NCBI GenBank assembly: GCA_963815665.1
Contig: CAWFHN010000013.1
Location: 372,001-436,000, forward strand
DNA length: 64,000 nucleotides
Direction: 5' to 3'
Source of the DNA: DASUPK01 sp963815665
Lineage (GTDB): Bacteria; Actinomycetota; Thermoleophilia; Solirubrobacterales; 70-9
Made by a program: the position numbers and the translations under genes. Numbering within the stretch: the first letter of the stretch is position 1; each line of letters opens with the position of its first letter. The notes beneath the pieces were generated by a model. It worked only from the letters and a program-made list of their open reading frames with translations, was not told the DNA's origin and did not search any database. Below are positions 23,632 to 31,946 of this stretch, one piece after another.

Positions 23632-24453
23632 CTACCCCAGGCTGATCTCCTCACCGAACGGCGACGGCATCGCGCCGCCGTCGATCAGGACGACCGCTCC
23701 GGTGATGAAGCTCGCTGCCGGCGAGCCCAGCATCAGCACCAGGCCCTTGAGCTCGTCGGTCTCCGCCATCCGGCCAACCGGGATCAGGTCTGCCCAGATT
23801 CCCTCGATCCGCTCGTTCGGCAGCTCGCCGCTGCCGATCCGGGTGCGGAAGGGGCCGGGAGCGATCGCGTTGACGTTGACGCCGTGGGGCGCCAGCTCCA
23901 CGGCCGCCTGGCGGACGACGTGGATCACCGCCGCCTTCGTCGCCGCGTATGAGTAGCCGACCAGGGGCTCCACCTTGAGGCCCGCGTTCGAGGCGGTGAC
24001 GACGATCTTGCCGGCGCCCTGCCTCTTCATCACCTCGGCGGCCGCGCCCATCGAGAAGACGATTCCGTTGAGATTCACGCCGATCACCTTGTCCCAGGCC
24101 TCCGACTCGATGGCGGCGATGCCGCCCTTCGGGTCCGTGAAGCCCGGCTCGAGCGAGATGCCCGCGTTGGCGTAGAGCACGTCGACTCCCCCCTGCTCCG
24201 AGACGACGTCGTCGATCAGGCCCTGCACCTGGTCTCGGTCAGAGACATCGAGCTGAAAGGAGCGAGCCTGCCCGCCGGCACCGGCCAGCCTTGAGGTCTC
24301 CTCCTCCAGCCTCGCCGGGTCCAGGTCGGCGAGCGTGACCCGGGCCCCCGCGTCGGCCATCACCTCGGCCATCGCCAGCCCGAGCCCGCTGGCCGCTCCG
24401 GTCACAACCACCCGCGCGTCCCGCACGTCGAACAGCTCCTCGACCCCGCTCAT
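23632..24453 (-). CDS. Short-chain dehydrogenase/reductase
   Basis: A classical SDR of 273 residues with TGAASGLG (18-25), NAG near 105, a Ser-Tyr-Lys active site (the Tyr and Lys in SYAATK) and a C-terminal FITGAVVLIDGGA. It oxidises or reduces a hydroxyl/keto group with NAD(P). A strong GGAGGAG lies before the ATG. It starts 13 bases after the pobA stop, so it belongs to the pobA operon. It may handle a side-chain alcohol or ketone of a hydroxylated aromatic, but this is only contextual. Confidence 0.85.
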   Translation of the reverse strand: MSGVEELFDVRDARVVVTGAASGLGLAMAEVMADAGARVTLADLDPARLEEETSRLAGAGGQARSFQLDVSDRDQVQGLIDDVVSEQGGVDVLYANAGISLEPGFTDPKGGIAAIESEAWDKVIGVNLNGIVFSMGAAAEVMKRQGAGKIVVTASNAGLKVEPLVGYSYAATKAAVIHVVRQAAVELAPHGVNVNAIAPGPFRTRIGSGELPNERIEGIWADLIPVGRMAETDELKGLVLMLGSPAASFITGAVVLIDGGAMPSPFGEEISLG

Positions 24454-24466
24454 CTCATCTCCTCCT

Positions 24467-25651
24467 TCACCAGTCCCGCGCCAGCCCGACGTAGTTCTCG
24501 GCCAGGGTCGTCGCCGCGGCGCGCGAGGAGCAGACGTAATCGAGCTGCGACCTCCGGAGACCCCGCATGAAGCCGTCGTCGTCGGGAAAGCGGTGGAGCA
24601 TCCAGGTCATCCACCAGCTGAAGTGCTGGACACGCCACACCCGGCGCAGGCACGCGTCCGAGTACGCATCGAGCAGCGAGCCATCGCCGCCCTGCAGGTA
24701 GGACGCGAGAGCCTCGCCGAGCACCTGCACGTCGGCCACCGCCAGGTTCAGGCCCTTGGCGCCGGTCGCGGGGACGATGTGGACGGCGTCGCCGGCGAGG
24801 TAGAGGCGGCCGTACTGCATCGGCTGCGCGACGAAGCTGCGCAGCGGCGCGATCGCCTTCTCCACCAGCGGCCCCTCGTTCAGGGTCCAGCCGTCGTCCC
24901 GGGCGAGCCTGAGGTGCAGCTCCTCCCAGATCCGCTCATCCGGCCAATCCTCGAGCGAGTCGCTCGGATCGCACTGGACGTAGAGCCTGCTCAGCTCCGG
25001 CGAGCGCAGGCTGTGCAGCGCGAAGCCTCGCTCGTGCGGGGCGTAGATCAGCTCATCGGTCGAGGGCGCAACCTGAGCGAGGATCCCGAGCCAGGCGAAC
25101 GGGTAGTCGATCTGGTTGAAGCTGAGTACGCCGTCGGGGACGGACGGGCGGCAGACGCCGTGGAAGCCGTCGCAGCCGGCGATCGCGTCGCAGCGAAGCT
25201 CTCGCTCGGCCCCCTCGTGGGTGAAGCGGATGATCGGCTCGTCGGAGTCGATCTCGTGCAGGCTGACGTCGTCGACCTCGAAGAGCAGCGGGCCGTCCGC
25301 GTCGAGCCGGGCCGCGATCAGGTCCTTGACCACCTCCTGCTGGCCGTAGATCGTGATCGCCCTCCCCTCGGCGAGCTCCTCGAAGGGGATCCGGTGACCC
25401 CGGCCGTCGAAGCGGAGCTCGATCCCGTGATGAATCAGTCCCTCCCGGTGGAGGCGATCGGCGAGGCCGAGCTCGTTGAGGAGGTCGACGGTGCCCTGCT
25501 CGAGGACGCCGGCCCGCACCCGCTCCTCGACGTAGTCGCGGCTGCGGTTCTCCAGCACGACGGACTCGATTCCTTCGCGAGCCAGGAGATGGGAGAGGAC
25601 GAGGCCGGCGGGGCCGGCGCCCACGATCCCGACCTGGGTTCGAGACTCCAT
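24467..25651 (-). CDS. pobA: 4-hydroxybenzoate 3-monooxygenase
   Basis: A 394-residue flavin monooxygenase of the length expected for PobA. It shows the FAD motif GAGPAG (11-16), the DG motif in AGCDGFHG near 157-164, and the GD motif in AGDAVHIVP near 290, followed by TGAKGLN. Sequence style throughout (RAGVLEQGTVDLL, HRIPFEEL) matches PobA. It hydroxylates 4-hydroxybenzoate to protocatechuate using NAD(P)H and O2, feeding the pca genes in the neighbouring operon. Its start overlaps the stop of a transporter gene by one base (TGATG). Confidence 0.94.
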   Translation of the reverse strand: MESRTQVGIVGAGPAGLVLSHLLAREGIESVVLENRSRDYVEERVRAGVLEQGTVDLLNELGLADRLHREGLIHHGIELRFDGRGHRIPFEELAEGRAITIYGQQEVVKDLIAARLDADGPLLFEVDDVSLHEIDSDEPIIRFTHEGAERELRCDAIAGCDGFHGVCRPSVPDGVLSFNQIDYPFAWLGILAQVAPSTDELIYAPHERGFALHSLRSPELSRLYVQCDPSDSLEDWPDERIWEELHLRLARDDGWTLNEGPLVEKAIAPLRSFVAQPMQYGRLYLAGDAVHIVPATGAKGLNLAVADVQVLGEALASYLQGGDGSLLDAYSDACLRRVWRVQHFSWWMTWMLHRFPDDDGFMRGLRRSQLDYVCSSRAAATTLAENYVGLARDW

Positions 25652-26838
25652 CAGCTCGGCCGAACCCTAGATGACGGCCTTCCGATCCCCGTGTGCCCGG
25701 CGGCCCCTACCTCGAAGCGGCGTGTCAGCGCGATGGTGGCGGCGGCGGCCAGAGCGAGCCCGGCGCACAGCGACCAGGCGGCGGCGAAGTGGTCGTGCTC
25801 CGCGAGCAGGCCGACCAGCAACGGGCCTCCGGCGGCACCCGCGAAGAGGCCGGACATCATCACCCCGACCGCCCAGGCGGGGGCCTCCGGACGGCGCGAG
25901 ACGACCGCGAGCGTGAGCGTCCCCGGCCAGGACCAGCCGATGCTGCCGACGATCAGCGCCGCCAGCACGATCACCGCCGGGTCCCCCTCGATCAGCAGCA
26001 GGTAGCCGGCGACGCTCCCCGCCAGGATCAGGGCGGTTAGCCGCAGCGGGTCGGTCCGGGAGCGGTCCGCGATCACCCCGAGCCCGACTCGGCTGATCGT
26101 GGCCGCCAGGCTGACGGCGCCGAGGAGCAGGCCGGCGGCGCCCTCGCCGATCCCCCGATCGACGGAGTAGGTGACCAGGAAGGCGATGAACCCGACGCCG
26201 GCGGCGCTCGCCAGGACGGCCGCGACCGCGAGAGCCCGGATCGAGGTGAGGTGATGCGGTGCCGACTCGGGCTGCGCATGGAGCCTCGGCGACTCCCCCG
26301 GCGCGGGCGCGGGCGCAAGTGAAACCGCGGCGACGGCGAGCGCGGCCGCGACCACGTACGCCCACCGCCAGCCGAAGGGGATCGCCACCGCCGGCAGCGC
26401 GACGCCGGCGAGCAGGGCTCCGATCGAGGCGCCGGATTGCTGGGCGCCGAACGCGAGGCCATGCCGGCCCGTGTCAACCGTGCGCCTGAGCAGGGCGCTC
26501 ACCGCCGGACCACCGAGCGCGTTGCCGAGGCCCCCGACGAGCAGGATCCCGATCAGCGCCGGCGCGGAGTGGGCGAGCAGCGCGACCGCGAGACAGGATG
26601 CCGCGGTCAGCGCCGCGCCGACCTGCATCCCTCGCCTTGCCCCGATCCTCTCGACCAGGTGCCCGCCCGGGGTCGAGCTGAACATGCAGGTCAGGTAGAA
26701 GGCCGCCACCGCGAGCCCGAGGACCGAGTCCCCGAAGGAGAAGTCGTGGCGAATCCGGGGGGCGAGGCTCGCGGTGAGGAACCCGGGCAGCACGCCGGCG
26801 ACGATCAGCGCCGTGCCGGTGGCGACGGATCTACGCAC
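25651..26838 (-). CDS. MFS transporter, probable aromatic-acid importer
   Basis: About 395 residues with twelve hydrophobic segments and a short loop GHLVERIGARRG between TM2 and TM3 that matches the MFS A-motif. The true start is probably GTG 26838 (MRRSVATG), which overlaps the end of the upstream gene by 8 bases; a 15-residue longer form is possible. It is translationally coupled to pobA, so uptake of 4-hydroxybenzoate or a related aromatic acid is likely. It is closer to CynX/NimT-like than PcaK-like MFS proteins, so the cargo is uncertain. Confidence 0.82.
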   Translation of the reverse strand: MRRSVATGTALIVAGVLPGFLTASLAPRIRHDFSFGDSVLGLAVAAFYLTCMFSSTPGGHLVERIGARRGMQVGAALTAASCLAVALLAHSAPALIGILLVGGLGNALGGPAVSALLRRTVDTGRHGLAFGAQQSGASIGALLAGVALPAVAIPFGWRWAYVVAAALAVAAVSLAPAPAPGESPRLHAQPESAPHHLTSIRALAVAAVLASAAGVGFIAFLVTYSVDRGIGEGAAGLLLGAVSLAATISRVGLGVIADRSRTDPLRLTALILAGSVAGYLLLIEGDPAVIVLAALIVGSIGWSWPGTLTLAVVSRRPEAPAWAVGVMMSGLFAGAAGGPLLVGLLAEHDHFAAAWSLCAGLALAAAATIALTRRFEVGAAGHTGIGRPSSRVRPS

Positions 26839-27490
26839 TCGCAGCTGCAGCGTGCAAGTGCTGCAGGGCGTCGGCCCCGACATAGGCCAGCCCGAGCGGC
26901 GACCCCGCGTCCGTCAGCGCGTGCCAGAGGTTGCCGGCCTCCGACGCGGCGGCCACCAGCAGCCATTGCTTCTCGAATTGGTGCAGCACGAGCGTCGGGA
27001 CCCCGCCCACCGATTCGACCCGCAGGCTGCCGGGTGCACAGGGGGCCGTCCCGGCGCGAGAGAGAACCTCGCGCGCGTAGGGCCCGGTGAGGCAGACCGC
27101 TACGCGATCGGAGGTGACGTCCTCGATCCGCGTCTCCGAGCGGGCGCTCTCCTCGAGGTCGGCGCGAACCCGCGCGGCCTTGCTCGGCGGCGCGAGCACG
27201 AGCAACAGCTCGCTGGAGACGACGCACCACCACGCGTCGGCGGCCTCGATGGCGCGGCCCGGCCGCAGCTCTCTCCCGGACGGATACATGTCCGCGATCG
27301 CGGGCGCGGCATCGCGCACCTCGAACTTGCTGATGCTCGAGACGTCGGCCAGGCCGGCGGTGGCGCGGCTGACCGCGATCTCCGACGCGAGCGAGCCGAA
27401 GTCGGCGGCGACGACCCAGCCCTCGCGCTCGGTCATGTGGGCGCCCGAGCGCTTCAGCACGTCGTCCAGGGGACTGAGCAGGGACGCCAT
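26831..27490 (-). CDS. GcvT-like / sarcosine oxidase gamma-like folate-binding protein
   Basis: A 219-residue protein resembling the small tetrahydrofolate-binding module of GcvT and sarcosine oxidase gamma (ISKFEVRD near 48, LTGPYAREVL near 130, a C-terminal domain with VLHQFEKQWLLVAA). It is far shorter than full GcvT or LigM and may need a partner. Its ATG overlaps the stop of a MetE-like methyltransferase gene (TGATG). Together they suggest methyl transfer to folate or a thiol, for example demethylation of a methoxy-aromatic acid feeding PobA. The fold is moderately sure; the role is inference. Confidence 0.68.
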   Translation of the reverse strand: MASLLSPLDDVLKRSGAHMTEREGWVVAADFGSLASEIAVSRATAGLADVSSISKFEVRDAAPAIADMYPSGRELRPGRAIEAADAWWCVVSSELLLVLAPPSKAARVRADLEESARSETRIEDVTSDRVAVCLTGPYAREVLSRAGTAPCAPGSLRVESVGGVPTLVLHQFEKQWLLVAAASEAGNLWHALTDAGSPLGLAYVGADALQHLHAAAASA

Positions 27491-28590
27491 CAGCCCCAGA
27501 CCTCGTGAGAGACCTTGCCGAGCAGCTCGAGCTTCGCCTTCTGATCGTCGAAGGTGACGAGGTTGCCCGGGAGCGTGGAGGCGAAGCCGCACTGCGGGCT
27601 CAGCGCCAGCCGCTCGAGCGGGATGAACTCCGAGGCCTCCTCGATCCGCTGCTTGAGCTGATCGGCGTCCTCGAGCTCGGGCTCCTTGGTGGTGATCAGG
27701 CCGAGCACCACCGTCTTGCCCTCCGGCACGAAGCGCAGCGGCTCGAAGGTCCCCGCCCTCGGCGAGTCGTACTCGGCGAAGATCCGGTCGCACTCCAGCG
27801 TGGTGAAGAGCTGCTCGGCGATCGCCTCGTAGCCGCCCTCGACCGACCACATCGAGCGGTGGTTGCCCCGGCAGAGGTGGACCGCCCAGGTGACGTCGGG
27901 GAAGGCCCTGATCAGCTGGTTGTCGCGCTCGATCATCTGCCCCAGCCAGGTCTCGGTATCGAGCCCGAGGTTGCGCAGGTTCTCCTGCCCCTCCTCGCTG
28001 ACCAGATGGGTGTAGCGGGGGGAGTCGAGCTGGAAGTAGTCGCAGCCGGCCTCGGCCGTCTCGCCGACGATCTGCTTCATCAGCTCGATCACCTCGTCCA
28101 TGTAGGCCTCGCGGTCCGGGTAGACCTTGTCCGAGTAGCCGGGGACCCAGAGCACGCTCGCGTAGGTCATGCCGGCGAGGGTTGCCTTCGCCGGCCGGTC
28201 GCTGTTGGCGCTGACGAACTTGTATTCCTCGAGCGGCAGGTTGTGGCGAATGCCGAGCTTCTCCGTGACCGCGGGGAGCTTCGGCGGCGGGCCCTCGGGC
28301 CGCTCGGCGGACCCGTGGAACATGACGGGCGCCGGGACCTCGGGGTTGTAGCCGGAGAGGCTGTCCGTCAGCGGGTCGAACCAGAAGCGGCGGCGCACCT
28401 CACCGTCGGTGAGCACCTCGACCCCGGCCTCCTCCTGCAGGGCGATGTTGCTCACGCCCTCCTCTTCTTGGAGGGACTCGAGCTCCTTCGGGTCCATCTC
28501 GCCCCGCTCGTCCTGCTCCATCGCCCGCTTCAGCTTGTCGTGGCGCAGCAGGCTTCCGACGACCTCGCAGTGAAATCCGTTGCTCGACAT
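27490..28590 (-). CDS. Cobalamin-independent methionine synthase-like (MetE C-domain) methyltransferase
   Basis: A 366-residue protein corresponding to the catalytic barrel of MetE. Probable zinc ligands are visible: His and Cys in VHLCRGN (about 236-242), Glu in FAEYDSP and Cys in SPQCGFAS near 335. It lacks the N-terminal MetE half, so it is the short archaeal-like type used in diverse methyl-transfer reactions. It is the first gene after the GntR regulator and is coupled to the GcvT-like gene. A housekeeping methionine synthase would be odd between a regulator and pobA, so a catabolic demethylase role is suspected. Confidence 0.78.
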   Translation of the reverse strand: MSSNGFHCEVVGSLLRHDKLKRAMEQDERGEMDPKELESLQEEEGVSNIALQEEAGVEVLTDGEVRRRFWFDPLTDSLSGYNPEVPAPVMFHGSAERPEGPPPKLPAVTEKLGIRHNLPLEEYKFVSANSDRPAKATLAGMTYASVLWVPGYSDKVYPDREAYMDEVIELMKQIVGETAEAGCDYFQLDSPRYTHLVSEEGQENLRNLGLDTETWLGQMIERDNQLIRAFPDVTWAVHLCRGNHRSMWSVEGGYEAIAEQLFTTLECDRIFAEYDSPRAGTFEPLRFVPEGKTVVLGLITTKEPELEDADQLKQRIEEASEFIPLERLALSPQCGFASTLPGNLVTFDDQKAKLELLGKVSHEVWG

Positions 28591-28611
28591 CTGTCGCTCC
28601 TCTCCTCTTCG

Positions 28612-29361
28612 TCAGCTGGTAGCGCGGTCCGCCAGGTTGATCAGCGATGCGCCCGGGATCCGCTCCAGCACGTCGCGGTTGTCCAACACGATCTCCAGGT
28701 TCCGGAGGGCGACCCGCGCGTGCTCGCGCGCGAGCGCCTCGGCCCGGGCGGCCTGGCCCCGCTCGATCGCCTCGATCAGGCCGCGGTGGTGGTCCTGGGC
28801 GATCACCAGGATCTCCCGGGACTCGGGAAGCTCTGCCTGCCCCTGGACCAGGGCGCTCGGCGAGGCGAACGGCAGCGCGACGATCCGCTCGAGCTCGCGC
28901 TCGAGGACCGGGCTCGCGGCGGCCTCCACCAGCAGGGAGTGGAAGGCGCGGTTGCACTCGACATAGCGCCAGAAGGAGTCGACGTCGGAGCGGTGGACGA
29001 GCGGATCCATCTCCGCGCTCAGCCGGTGCATCTCCGCGAGCTGCTCCGGCGTGGCGCCGCGCTCGGCCGCGAACCGCGCCGCGGTCCCTTCGAGCACCCC
29101 GCGCAGCTCGATGGCGTCGTGGATCTCCTCGCGGGTGAACTCGCGGACCGCGTAGCCGCCGCCCTCGAGGTTCTCCAGCAGCCCCTCGTGCTGCAGGGTC
29201 GCGAGCGCGAGCCGGAGCGGCGTCCGCGAGACGCCGAGCCGCTCCACCAGCGGCAACTCAGACATCCGCGTCCCGGGGGGGAACTCGCCGCTGAGCAGCA
29301 GCTCGCGCAGGCTGAGCAGCGCCCGGGTGGTCTGCGAGGTGCCCTCGCCGTTATCGCTCAC
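28612..29361 (-). CDS. GntR-family (FCD domain) transcriptional regulator
   Basis: 249 residues with an N-terminal winged helix (RMSELPLVERLGVSRTPLRL, about 32-51) and a C-terminal FCD ligand domain. It heads the pobA operon and is divergent from an aldehyde dehydrogenase operon. The shared intergenic region contains two exact 9-base inverted copies of CTGTATGCA, a typical half-site style for this family. It probably represses both sides and its own gene until an aromatic acid binds. The GTG start is at 29361. Confidence 0.88.
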   Translation of the reverse strand: MSDNGEGTSQTTRALLSLRELLLSGEFPPGTRMSELPLVERLGVSRTPLRLALATLQHEGLLENLEGGGYAVREFTREEIHDAIELRGVLEGTAARFAAERGATPEQLAEMHRLSAEMDPLVHRSDVDSFWRYVECNRAFHSLLVEAAASPVLERELERIVALPFASPSALVQGQAELPESREILVIAQDHHRGLIEAIERGQAARAEALAREHARVALRNLEIVLDNRDVLERIPGASLINLADRATS

Positions 29362-29372
29362 GAACCCACCTT

Positions 29373-29457
29373 CTGTATGCAGAAAGGCGTTCCATCGCCC
29401 GATCAGTCAAAGCTTCCTCGCGTCAAACCCCGCGGTCTCCTCTCCGATTGCATACAG
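29373..29457. promoter_or_regulatory. Inverted operator pair in the divergent GntR/aldehyde dehydrogenase region
   Basis: CTGTATGCA at 29373-29381 and its exact reverse complement TGCATACAG at 29449-29457 lie 67 bases apart between the divergent genes. Each half is itself partly palindromic (TATGCA/TGCATA). FCD-type GntR regulators often bind TTGTATxCAA-like sites. Each copy lies close to one of the two start codons, suggesting coordinated repression of both operons. Confidence 0.6.
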
Positions 29458-29528
29458 TCTGACGGTCAGGCAAGATACACGGCCGAGAGCCGGCAACGGA
29501 ATGCCGGGAACGAGAGGAGGAGTTGGAG

Positions 29529-31016
29529 ATGGAGGTTGCAACTCAGACTGGCGCCCGCATCGGGTCTCTGATCACCGAAGAGGTCCTCGACGGCAAGATC
29601 TACAGCGGTGGCTGGCAGCAGACGAGCGAGCGGCTCGAGGTGCACAACCCCGCCACCGATGAACACCTCGCCTCGGTCGGGAGCGCGACGCGCGACGACG
29701 TACTCAAGGCTTCGAAGCTGGCGGCGGACGCGCAGCCCGGCTGGGCCGCCACCCCGGGACCCGAGCGGGCCAAGCTCCTTCACGCCGCCGCCGACGCGCT
29801 CGAGAGCGCGCACGAGGAAATCGAGTGGTGGCTGATCCACGAGGGGGGCGGGGTTCCCCAGAAGGCCGCGTTCGAGGTGGGCGAGACCGCGAAGGAGCTG
29901 CGGGCGGCCGCCGCGCTGACCTCCATGCCGGTCGGCGAGGTGCTCCCCAACGAGCAGGGCCGCATCAGCATGGCGAAGCGCCTTCCGGTCGGGGTCGTCG
30001 GCGTGATCGCGCCGTGGAACTTCCCGATGATCCTGGCGATGCGATCCGTCGCGCCTGCGCTCGCGCTCGGCAACGCGGTGCTCTTGAAGTGCGACCCGCA
30101 CACGCCGGTCTCCGGCGGGCTGGTCTTCGCGCGGGCCTTCGAGGAAGCCGGTTGGCCGGACAACGTCCTCCAGGTCCTCCCCGGCGGAGTCGAGCCGGGC
30201 GAGGCGATCTGCGAGGCGCCGGAGATCCGGATGGTCTCCTTCACAGGCTCCACTCGCGCCGGCCGCGCGGTCGGGGCGCTCGCGGGCGGCAACCTGAAGC
30301 GGGTCGCGCTCGAGCTCGGCGGCAAGAGCAGCTTCATCGTCCTCGACGACGCCGACATCGAGAAGGCGACGTCCTGCGGGGCGTTCGGGACCTTCTTCCA
30401 CCAGGGCCAGATCTGTATGGCCTCCGGGCGGCACCTCGTCCACGAGTCGATCGCCGACGAATACATCTCCCTGCTCGCCGAGCGAGGCGGCCGGCTTCCC
30501 GTCGGAGATCCGGGCAAGGAGGAGGTCGCGCTCGGGCCGATCATCAACCGCCGGCAGATCGACCGCGTGCAGGAGATCGTGGACGACGCCGTCGGCGCCG
30601 GGGCCGAGCTCAAGACGGGCGGCAAGGGCGACCCGCCGTACTTCCCGCCCACGGTGCTCGCCAACGTCACCCGTGACATGCGCGCCTGGAACGAGGAGAT
30701 CTTCGGGCCGGTCGCGCCGGTGATGACCTTCTCGGACGAGGACGAGGCGGTCGCGATCGCCAACGACACCGAGTACGGGCTCTCCGGCGCCGTCTTCACG
30801 AGCTCGCACGAGCGCGGGCGTGAGGTGGCCGACCGGCTCGACACGGGCCTGGTCCACATCATGGACTCGACCGTGTACGACGACCCGGTCGCCCCCTTCG
30901 GGGGCAGGGGCGCCTCCGGCAACGGCGGGCGCTTCGGCGGCCACTTCAGCGTCGAGGAGTTCACCGAGGTGCGCTGGATCACCGAGCAGCCGGAGCCGGC
31001 CAGCTACCCGTTCTAG
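29529..31016 (+). CDS. Aromatic aldehyde dehydrogenase (benzaldehyde/vanillin dehydrogenase-like)
   Basis: 495 residues of the aldehyde dehydrogenase superfamily with PWNFP, FTGSTRAG, the Glu in LELGGK (E262) and the catalytic Cys in GQICMA (C296). The C-terminal MDSTVYDDPVAPFGG segment and the HxHxS-like tail resemble benzaldehyde and vanillin dehydrogenases. I chose ATG 29529 because GAGGAGG (29515-29521) fits it; a TTG six bases earlier is too close. It is the first gene of the plus-strand operon opposite the GntR regulator and probably makes 4-hydroxybenzoate or vanillate. Confidence 0.87.
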   Translation: MEVATQTGARIGSLITEEVLDGKIYSGGWQQTSERLEVHNPATDEHLASVGSATRDDVLKASKLAADAQPGWAATPGPERAKLLHAAADALESAHEEIEWWLIHEGGGVPQKAAFEVGETAKELRAAAALTSMPVGEVLPNEQGRISMAKRLPVGVVGVIAPWNFPMILAMRSVAPALALGNAVLLKCDPHTPVSGGLVFARAFEEAGWPDNVLQVLPGGVEPGEAICEAPEIRMVSFTGSTRAGRAVGALAGGNLKRVALELGGKSSFIVLDDADIEKATSCGAFGTFFHQGQICMASGRHLVHESIADEYISLLAERGGRLPVGDPGKEEVALGPIINRRQIDRVQEIVDDAVGAGAELKTGGKGDPPYFPPTVLANVTRDMRAWNEEIFGPVAPVMTFSDEDEAVAIANDTEYGLSGAVFTSSHERGREVADRLDTGLVHIMDSTVYDDPVAPFGGRGASGNGGRFGGHFSVEEFTEVRWITEQPEPASYPF

Positions 31017-31091
31017 CCACGCGCGGCGGCACCGACCGTAATAGGTTCTGGGCGCCACACAGTCCCCTACTTATATGGAGCAAGGAGAGAC

Positions 31092-31946
31092 GTGCAGTTC
31101 AACCTGGATGCCTTAGGTCAATGGACCCCGGGACGCGCCACCTCAGTCGGCAGGGATGCGCTCAGTGCCTACGCGGAGGCGACGAACGAGTCGGCTCCGA
31201 TCCCGCTCAGCGGCAGGGTCGCCACTCCGGTGTTCTCGATCGTCCCGGTCTGGAACGTGCTGCAGGAGGCGGCCACTTCCGTCGCGCCCGAGGAGGCCCG
31301 GCCCCGGGTGGTGCACGGCGATCAGGACATCCTGATCTCGACCCCGATTCAGCCCGGGATGACCGTGCGCTCGCGGGCGGCGGCCGTGGGCGTCCACGTC
31401 AAGGAGTCCGGGACCACCGTGGTCCTCAAGACCGAGAGCCGCGACGGCGACGACCGCCTGCTCAACGAGCAATACGTGACGGAGTTCTACCGGGGGATCT
31501 CGGGTGGCACCGGCGGCGGCGAGGAGGCCCCGGACCATCGGATGCCCGACGAGCTCGCGGGCTCGGAGCCGGTCGCGGCGCGGACCTATCCCATCGCGGA
31601 GGACCAGACACGGCGATACGCGGAGGCGTCCGGGGACCGCAACGCCTTCCATCTCGACGACGAGGTCGCGCGAGCGGCCGGCCTGCCGGGGATCATCGTC
31701 CACGGACTCTGCCTGATGGCGTTCGCCGGCCGGGCGGTGCTCGCCTCGCAGGAGATCGAGGACCCCGCCGAGGTTCTGCGGCTGGCGGTGCGCTTCTCGC
31801 GCCCGATGGCCCCCGGCGATGCGCTCACGACGCGCGTCCGCCGTCCCCAGGAGGGAGCCGTCAGATTCGACGCGGTGAACGGCGCCGGCGAAGTGATCCT
31901 CAAGGATGGGCTGGTCGAGCTGCGGCAGCAGGCGCCACCCTCGTGA
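31092..31946 (+). CDS. MaoC-like double hot-dog hydratase/dehydratase
   Basis: 284 residues forming two hot-dog domains. The C-terminal one carries the hydratase motif: an Asp in EASGDRNAFH and a His five residues later (about 185-195), followed by GIIVHGLCLM. The N-terminal half is a degenerate copy, as in eukaryote-type 2-enoyl-CoA hydratases. It would hydrate an enoyl-CoA, possibly a cinnamoyl- or coumaroyl-CoA, since the next gene is a CouO-like beta-ketoacyl-CoA hydrolase. The GTG start has AAGGAGA nearby. Its stop overlaps the next start (GTGA). Confidence 0.8.
   Translation: MQFNLDALGQWTPGRATSVGRDALSAYAEATNESAPIPLSGRVATPVFSIVPVWNVLQEAATSVAPEEARPRVVHGDQDILISTPIQPGMTVRSRAAAVGVHVKESGTTVVLKTESRDGDDRLLNEQYVTEFYRGISGGTGGGEEAPDHRMPDELAGSEPVAARTYPIAEDQTRRYAEASGDRNAFHLDDEVARAAGLPGIIVHGLCLMAFAGRAVLASQEIEDPAEVLRLAVRFSRPMAPGDALTTRVRRPQEGAVRFDAVNGAGEVILKDGLVELRQQAPPS

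Noticed and set aside
27490..28590. Housekeeping methionine synthase
   Set aside because: It lacks the N-terminal MetE half and is embedded between an aromatic-type regulator and pobA; a specialised methyltransferase is more likely, though not proven.
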